This document shows, one piece after another, positions 56,663 to 64,000 of a stretch of 64,000 nt of DNA (the first letter of the stretch is position 1; every line of letters begins with the position of its first letter). The DNA is from Amia ocellicauda (lineage: Eukaryota; Chordata; Actinopteri; Amiiformes; Amiidae). Below the pieces are notes generated by a model. The model searched no databases. It saw only the letters and a program-made list of their open reading frames with translations, and was not told where the DNA came from. Both the position numbers and the translations under genes were made by a program. The stretch spans positions 986,001 through 1,050,000 of the forward strand of contig NC_089863.1 of the NCBI RefSeq assembly GCF_036373705.1, in the 5' to 3' direction.

Positions 56663-57794
56663 TGACAGACACAAGTATGGTGACCTCTCGCCCATCACTG
56701 TCCTGGGAGTGGGGTGGGGGGTGGTTGAGTTTGTGGGGGTATCCAGGGAGACTGTTCTCCAAGGGTGTCACATGCCCTCGAACCAGCCCTCCTTGTCTTC
56801 GAGCCGATAATGACATTGCTTGTAGACTTGCTTTTGAATTGCGAATTGAACTGGATGTTGTGTCACACTGGAGGTTCGGTATGACACGTGATCCGACTAC
56901 GCAACCTCAGTTTACAGGCGAGAGAGCAACTAAAAACACACCTTCCTTTTCTCTCTGGGCAGGCTTGATGGCACACAACAACAAAGGTAAGTAATAGCAA
57001 TGATTTATTTTCACTGGGTTGAATTACCAAACACAGGGCATGGAGGCTGTGCTGGGTCAGTAAGGACACAGCACACAATGGGAAAACTATACAAATGAGA
57101 AAATTAGTACACATGGTAAAACCTATGTTGGGGAAATAAAATAATAAATTGCCTTACCCAAAATAGTAATAATAAACAAAATGCTCTAATAAAAGTATTT
57201 AAAAACACTTTCCCCCCTGTAAACCATTACACATAGTTAGCAGCAATAAATCAATCAATTTGCACAATCAAATAGCAGCAATAACCTGAAAAACAATAAG
57301 CAAGATATTATAGCAACAGGGAATTAATGAATTGTTACTTGTTTCATCAGGTGGAGCAGCAACACCACAAACCACCACAGGTAAGTGAGATGCATACCAC
57401 AGGATGAATACTTAATCTGTGGCGCCTCGGAGGCTGGTAGCTGTTCTTTCCAGGCAAAACGTGGACTGACTCCCACATAACACTTCCAGCAGTATATTTC
57501 AATAAAGAAACCTAAAGCCGTGCCAGTGCTTTACAATCTCGAAACCACAAACACTGTTTTCTTCGACCAAGGAATAAATAAGGTACTTAGCTGTGCAGGG
57601 AGCCTTCACCTCTTGCCATGCCCTCCAAACGCTCGGTCCTTCTTTCCACTGATCTCGTTCCAATGCTTCTTTATAGTTCCGGTTTCCTGAGGCTGTGTCT
57701 TCACTGTTGCTTCCTTCCACTCTCCCCTCTAGCCCTTGCCCTTGCCCTTGCTGCAAATGTCTCTTGTTCAGGTGTTCAGTAAGTGTGAGATAGT

Positions 57795-58976
57795 CAACAT
57801 GGGTTTAGATGAGGCAGATCATGTCTTACTAATTTACTAGAATTTTTTGATGTACATGTAACTGCAGCTGTACATCATGTGAAAGCAAATTATATGATAT
57901 ACTTAGATTTTCAGAAAGCTTTTGATAAGGTTCCACACCAAAGACTGATCCTCAAATTGGAAGCTGTAGGCATTCAGGGTAATGTAAGTAGATGGATTAT
58001 GAACTGGTTGATGTATAGGAAGCAGAGGGTGTCGATTAGAGGAGTCGCTTCTAACTGGAGTGAGGTTGTTAGTGGAGTTCCACAGGGATCAGTACTAGGG
58101 CCTTTGCTTTTTCTAATCTATATTAATGATCTGGACTCTGGGATAGTTAGCAAACTTGTCACATTTGCAGATGATACTAAAATAGGTGGCTCAGCAGATA
58201 CAATCTCGGCAGCACAGGCTATTCAGAGGGATTTAGATAATATTCAGTTGTGGGCGACACCTGGCAGTTGAAATTCAAGGTGCAAGGTAATACATGCAGG
58301 TAACAAAAATGTCCACTATAATTACACTATGGGAGGAATAGAACTATATGAAGTAATGCATGAGAAAGACTTTGTGAGTCTACATGGACTCCTCACTCCT
58401 CACTTTCTTGCTAGGGTATATTGTCAAAAGTGTAGAATTGAGAACAAGGGCAGTGATGTTCAGACTGTACAATGCACTAGTTAGAGCTCATCTGGATACT
58501 GTGGACAGTTCTGGGCTCCACACTTCAAGAAAGATATCGCTGCTCTAGAGGCAGTTCAGAGGAGAGCAACCAGACTTATTCCAGGTCTGAAGGGAATGTC
58601 CTACTGAGAGACTGAGGGACTGAACCTTTTCACCCTGGAACAGAGGAGACTACGTGGGGACTTGATCCAAGTCTTCAAAATCATGAAAGGCATCGACCAC
58701 ATCAAACCAGAGGAGCTTTTCCAGATCAGCAGGGACACACGCACCCGGGACACAAATGGAAATTGGGCTTCAAGGCATTCAAGACAGAAAACAGGAGACA
58801 CTTCTTCACACAGAGAGGCGTCACAATCTGAACAAACTCCCCAGCGATGTGGCTGAAGAGACAATTTGGGAACATTCAACAACAGACTGGATAGGATCCT
58901 TGATCACTTAGTTATTAATGGACACCAACCGAGCACGATGGGGTGAATGACCTCCTCTTATGTTCTTATGTTCTTA
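57795..58976 (+). mobile_element. CR1-like LINE fragment, right-arm copy
   Basis: Duplicate of 1133-2298 with the RT frame at 57879-58271 (FADDT motif). It keeps about 15 bp near 58741 that the left copy has lost, and this segment also exists in the fragment at 46229-46566, so the right arm is closer to the ancestral sequence here. Confidence 0.8.
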
Positions 58977-59124
58977 GGAGAGCAACCAGACTTATTCCAG
59001 GTCTGAAGGGAATGTCCTACTGAGAGACTGAGGGAACTGAACCTTTTCACCCTGGAACAGAGGAGACTACGTGGGGATTTGATCCAAGTCTTCAAAATCA
59101 TGGAAGGCATTCAAGATAGAATCA
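58977..59124 (+). mobile_element. Second CR1-like 3' fragment, right-arm copy
   Basis: Duplicate of 2299-2447. Confidence 0.7.
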
Positions 59125-59927
59125 GTCAATCAATCAATTTTTATTTGAATAGCGCCCTTCACAGGGTAGTCACTGAGCGCTCTACAGAGTGATAAACGTC
59201 GGGCTTCCATAGTGGGTGACGAGGTGCCTCATCGGACCCTCAGAGGAGGCTGTTGCTGGAAGATAAGAGGGCAGTCGTGCTCAGATACTGGTCATGCAGT
59301 GCAGGACATTTCCAAAGACAGTTGTGCAATTAAATGTCCATGGCACACCAACGGAACTATGGGCTAGAACAACAGAGATTAAACAGATGAGTCTTCAGAC
59401 GTGATTTAAAGGTTAAGACAGAGGAGGCATCTCTTACATTGGCTGGAAGATCATTCCACAGTTTCTGGGCCCTATAACTGAATGCTCTACCACCTGCGCT
59501 TCTCTTGTGTATTTTAGGGAGCGCTAAGTAACCGGCTTCCTGTGATCTCAATGGCCGACCTGGAGTGTATTCCATAAGGAGATCTTTTAACTAGGGAGGT
59601 GCCAGTCCCTTTAGTGCTTTAAATGCTAGTGAGAGTACTTTAAAGTCTATCCTGTAGTGCACAGGCAGCCAGTGAAGAGAAGCCAATACTGGAGTGATGT
59701 GTTCATGCTTTTTTGTTTTTGTTAGGATTCTTGCAGCAGCATTTTGGACTCAAGTGCAGAAATAGCTCTGTTTGTGCTGCCTGACAGAATGGCATTACAG
59801 TAATCCAATCTAGATGTACCAAATGCGTGTATCAATTTCTCAGTGTCCTGTAACAAGAGGAATTGTCTCAGTCTAGCAATGTTTCTAAGCTGGAGGAAGG
59901 AAGATCTCGACACATTCTGACTGTGTG
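59125..59927 (-). mobile_element. L2-type LINE C-terminal fragment, right-arm copy
   Basis: Duplicate of 2448-3250, with the same KTHLF and SRLDYCNAILSG blocks. Confidence 0.75.
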
Positions 59928-59967
59928 TTTCAAAGAGGAAGGTGGTGAAGTTAGTGATTAGTGATGG

Positions 59968-61137
59968 TTGGTCCTAATAAATCCAGGCTCCTCATCCACC
60001 CCCCAACCTCTCCTCACAGGTGTTCCCCAAGGCTCCGTCCTGGGCCCGCTCCTGTTCTCTCTCTACACTCGCTCCCTGGGCCCCCTCATCGCTTCCCATG
60101 GTTTCTCCTACCACTTCTACGCTGATGATGCCCAGATCTTCCTGTCTTTTCCCTCTTCTGACCCTCTCATCCCCTCACGCATCTCTTCCTGCATGTCTGC
60201 CATTTCCACCTGGATGCACTCGCACCACCTCAAGCTCAACCTCTCCAAATCAGATCTCCTCTTTTTCCCCCACTCTTCCTCACCTTCTGCTGACCTCCCC
60301 ATCTCGATCCCCTTGGAATCCACCACACTCTCTCCTTCTTCTTCCGCTAAAAATCTAGGAGTCACCCTCGATCCTGCGCTCTCCTACACCCAGCACATCA
60401 CCACGCTGACGCACACCTGCAGATTCTTCCTGAGCAACATACACCGGATCCGTCCCTTCCTCACCGACTACTCGACTCAGCTGCTCGTCCAGTCCCTGGT
60501 CCTCTCCCGCCTGGATACTGCAACTCCCTCCTGGCCGGCCTGCCTGCATCTAATACCCGCCGCTCCAGCTCATCCAGAACTCTGCGGCTCGTCTGGTGTC
60601 TCTCTGCCACGATTTGCACACGCTACTCCACTGCTCCGCTCCCTCCACTGGCTCCCGATAGCGGCACACATTCAGTTCAAGACTTTGACCCTCACCTACC
60701 GCTGTCTCGACCACACTGCACCAAACTACCTTCAGACACTCGTCTCTCCATACATCCCCTCCAGACCACTGCGCTCCTCCAGTACCAGAAGACTAACTCT
60801 GCCTCCTCTCCACTCTCCTTCCTCCAGAGCCGCTCCTTCTCATCCCTGGCCCCTAAGTGGTGGAACGACCTGCCCACCGAAGTCAAAACAGCGAGTCCTT
60901 GACCTCATTCCAGCGCTTACTCAAGACGCATCTCTTCCCACAGCACTTGTAATATTAGTCCTCTATCGCTGCTAGATGCACTTCAGCTTATTATGCTCCT
61001 CGCGTTCTTGATTGTTTTCCTCCTTACTCCCTTTCAAGTAGCCCTCGTCTGTGACCCTACATCTTGACAGCACTTAGCTTTCACTGTCCAGGATGTAGGA
61101 AGTCTCTTACTGTACTTGTCTAAATTGTAAATTGTAC
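59968..61137 (+). mobile_element. L2-type LINE reverse transcriptase fragment, right-arm copy
   Basis: Duplicate of 3291-4440 with a 335-codon frame (59968-60975) and the FYADD motif. A few residues differ from the left copy. Confidence 0.8.
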
Positions 61138-62365
61138 GAAGAATTCTTTTAAAGGACTTTATTAAATAAAGAACTTTACAGACTGCGCTGCCCGCCTGTG
61201 CCCACCTGATCAGTGGAGTTTTACAGCTGGACAATTGACTAAGTCGACTGTATACGAAAGTGTCAGTCATTTAAATAGCTATTGAGTCTTAAGAAACTCG
61301 ACCCTTGGAACGAACAGGGCCCTGCTTTCCTCAAAGACTTTGTCTTCAAGTAACTACGGTGGAACCCTGCTTACAAAGAAGATTTTGTGCACAACCTTGG
61401 AGCCTTCAAACCAGTGGAAAATCTGTTTGGAAACGACTCTACTTTCGCGAAACCCCAACTTCCAGGTGCATCGACTGAGTGGAAGTTCTTGGACAAAGCC
61501 GAACCGGACTGCCTTTGTTCCAACCACACGGACCTCGTGCCGTGTGCTGTTATCTGAGCCCGAAGACAGAGAGGCCTCTCTGCGACGAAGTTCAGATAAG
61601 TTTAACAGTTTGGAGTTTGTGATTCATGACATTTGAGAAATCAATTAGAAATGTTAATCTGTGATTCATAACTCTAGAATGTGTAATATCATTTAGTTTT
61701 CTTAAATATAAATGTGTGTTGCATTAAACTGTTTTGTTGATAATTTTACAAATAAAATCTGTCAACGCCGAGAAATATCTTCTCATTCCTGTTTAACTGT
61801 TTAGTCTGAAATTGACACAAGTTAATAGACGTTAGATTATTGGTGGCCCTGCCTATCCTTAATCATTGAATAATAATCAGTTAAGGGAAATTGTGGTAAC
61901 AAGTAATGATAGGATCTTTCTCCGCACCTAAACGTAAATGAGACTGATATATATATATAACGAGAAGTTACCTGACATAAAGACTAACCTGCGTAGTTAT
62001 TTAATGTCTGACTAACAATACTAATGAGAGACTCACCTTCGTCTTACTAACCGGTATTGTAGTCAATGTGTTCATAACCTTTATTGTTTAACGATTTGTG
62101 TGATATCATATGCGATCCCATGGTCTTTGATTTGGTCACGGAAGTGATTTGTCATTGATTTGTTGATCTAGAGTTGAATTTTAATTCGTTTTTCCCTTTT
62201 GTATAATTAGTGTAGTGCTACATTTAGTCTTTGTTTTTGAATAAATTTGACAATTTATATCTTTGGAATTGGTATCTGTGTCCAATTATTACAGAAATTG
62301 AGTTCTACAAGATTCCAGGAATCGTGATGTGATACTATAAATTCACTTCTTAAATTGAAATTTAT
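61138..62365 (+). repeat. Dispersed LTR-like repeat, copy 3
   Basis: Duplicate of 4441-5690. Like the copy at 44154 it has AACGACTC where copy 1 has AAAGACTC (about 61433). Confidence 0.6.
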
Positions 62366-62385
62366 AAGTGTACCTTATGCTACAT

Positions 62386-63012
62386 CAGTATGTAGTGTAT
62401 GCATCTCAGTATGTAGTGTATGCATCACAGTATATAGTGTATGCATTTCAGTATGTAGTGTATGCATCACAGTATATAGTGTATGCATTTCAGTATGTAG
62501 TGTATGCATCTCAGTATGTAGTGTATGTGTCTCAGTATGTAGTGTATGTGTCTCAGTATGTAGTGTATGCATCTCAGTATGTAGTGTATGTGTCTCAGTA
62601 TGTAGTGTATGCATTTCAGTATGTAGTGTATGCATCACAGTATATAGTGTATGCATTTCAGTATGTAGTGTATGCATCACAGTATGTAGTGTATGCATTT
62701 CAGTATGTAGTGTATGTGTCTCAGTATGTAGTGTATGTGTCTCAGTATGTAGTGTATGTGTCTCAGTATGTAGTGTATGTGTCTCAGTATGTAGTGTATG
62801 CATTTCAGTATGTAGTGTATGCATCACAGTATATAGTGTATGCATTTCATTATGTAGTGTATGCATCACAGTATGTAGTGTATGCATTTCAGTATGTAGT
62901 GTATGCATTTCAGTATGTAGTGTATGCATTTCAGTATGTAGTGTATGTGTCTCAGTATGTAGTGTATGTGTCTCAGTATGTAGTGTATGCATCACAGTAT
63001 GTAGTGTATAAG
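62386..63012 (+). repeat. 21-bp minisatellite, about 30 units (right arm)
   Basis: Same unit as 5710-6021 but 315 bp longer, exactly 15 units. Internal order of variant units shows blocks repeated within it, consistent with expansion by unequal exchange or replication slippage. Confidence 0.95.
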
Positions 63013-64000
63013 TCTCAGTATAGTGTATGTACCATGTGTGTATTGTGGGTAATAATTTAATTTAAGGGATACATTGTGTATATAGTTCTACACTTAAATA
63101 TCACAAAATACAACTTTACAATTTGAATCACTCTATTATAACGTACTGTATGTATTGACATTTAGTGCCTTAAATAGCTCCCTTTACCAGTTGAACACAT
63201 TTGTGATAAGTATTTGTGTCTATCTGGGTCAGTGGCTGGATCCAGCACTGTCCCCCAGCCAAATCAGGCTGTTTACAGAGAGAGAGACATGGTAAGGACC
63301 CTGAGGGAGAGGGGAGAAGGAGCAGAGGGACAGGGTTCCCTGCCTGCAGGCTCAGCAAACTCTGGCTCCTGTCATGCATTCAATGCAAATTCTCTGGACA
63401 TGCTTGGTTCCTGTGAACACCTACGTCTGCAAGCATCACACTCTTTACTGTATTTACAGAGACACGGTCTGTGAATATGACAATTATTTGACCTGTTTAA
63501 ATAAGGCGTGTGTGACTTTTAATCCAATACATAATATTTTAATAATCATTCAGTAAATACAAATGTTATAATGCGAACATGATATTATTTTATTTTTAAA
63601 ACTTGGTAGAGCACAAGTCAAGTCTAATCAAATCTAGATTGTTGCAATGTCTGTTTGTGCTCTTGATGTAAAACTTCACAGCCTTATTGTGTCCAGAGCT
63701 CAGGAACTAGATCCCAGACTCACATTGGTCTATCTCACTGTGACCCTGTGCTCTACGCTGCCTCAGAGAAATAGTATCTGTATGTTTTATTTAGATGCAC
63801 ACTGTCTGTCTTGTATGACCCCTTTGGAAAACTCTAGTCCAGTTTACAGCAAGAAATGTAAACAGACCTGAGCTGTTCTGTACAGGAAGAACCCCAGAAA
63901 GGAGGCTATTAAGTATATATTGCTCTTTCAGTGGCTTCATACAGACTGAGCACTCTGTGTACATTACACTGTGTGTACAGCAATTTATGTCTTTCAATAT

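Larger units (their letters stand above)
56663..64000 (+). repeat. Right arm of the long direct duplication (partner 1-7011)
   Basis: Collinear with 1-7011 at very high identity by eye. Differences seen include about 15 bp near 58741 present only here, several single-base changes, and a minisatellite with about 15 extra 21-bp units. The window ends inside the arm. Continuation of homology past 64000 into sequence like 7012 onward would mean that the whole 56.66-kb interval is tandemly duplicated. Confidence 0.95.

Overview
The window looks like nuclear DNA of a ray-finned fish. Genes are split by introns with GT..AG boundaries, and 3' ends carry AATAAA signals. Most of the sequence is transposon-derived, from families typical of fish: Tc1/mariner, hAT, L2 and CR1-like LINEs, Ty3/Gypsy chromovirus, BEL/Pao, a DIRS-like element and an endogenous retrovirus. 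The host genes are innate-immune lectin and immunoglobulin-superfamily receptors of kinds that form clusters in fish. I cannot name the species; nothing looks bacterial.

Layout. 1-7011 is one arm of a near-identical direct duplication whose other arm is 56663-64000. Each arm holds a CR1-like LINE, two L2-type LINE fragments in opposite orientation, a dispersed LTR-like repeat and a 21-bp minisatellite. 7240-8440 is a decayed Gypsy pol fragment. 8560-12830 is a complete single-domain C-type lectin gene (+). 15250-16820 is a polymeric-Ig-receptor/CD300-like gene (-) whose two V exons each carry a frameshift. 18300-26590 is an intact Siglec (CD22-like) gene A (-), from TATA box to poly(A) signal. 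27330-30510 is nested BEL/Pao, MITE and chromovirus debris. 32500-35270 is a BEN-domain gene decayed to a pseudogene (+), with an acidic minisatellite at its 5' side. 35846-36332 is a solo LTR. 36650-37870 is a Tc1 transposon with an open 346-residue transposase. 37983-49910 is a second intact Siglec gene B (-), paralogous to A. 50291-51131 is an 841-bp TA-flanked element. 51205-51700 is an L2 fragment. 53065-55518 is a deleted retrovirus with a solo LTR inside its RNase H. 55560-56112 is a hAT transposase tail. The second duplication arm follows.

How the genes relate. Siglec A and B are a direct tandem pair. Promoter, signal peptide, V, three C2 and transmembrane exons are homologous. Homology stops just after the transmembrane exon, and the cytoplasmic exons differ: A has a canonical ITIM-type tyrosine, B has two other tyrosine motifs. 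B also has an enlarged V-domain loop. Both keep the Siglec disulphide layout and the F-strand arginine that contacts sialic acid, so both are probably cell-surface glycan receptors with different signalling tails. The A/B pair acts as a natural occupied/empty-site comparison that dates several transposon insertions to after the gene duplication. Because the window starts and ends inside the same duplicated segment, the 56.66-kb interval may itself be one unit of a larger tandem array.
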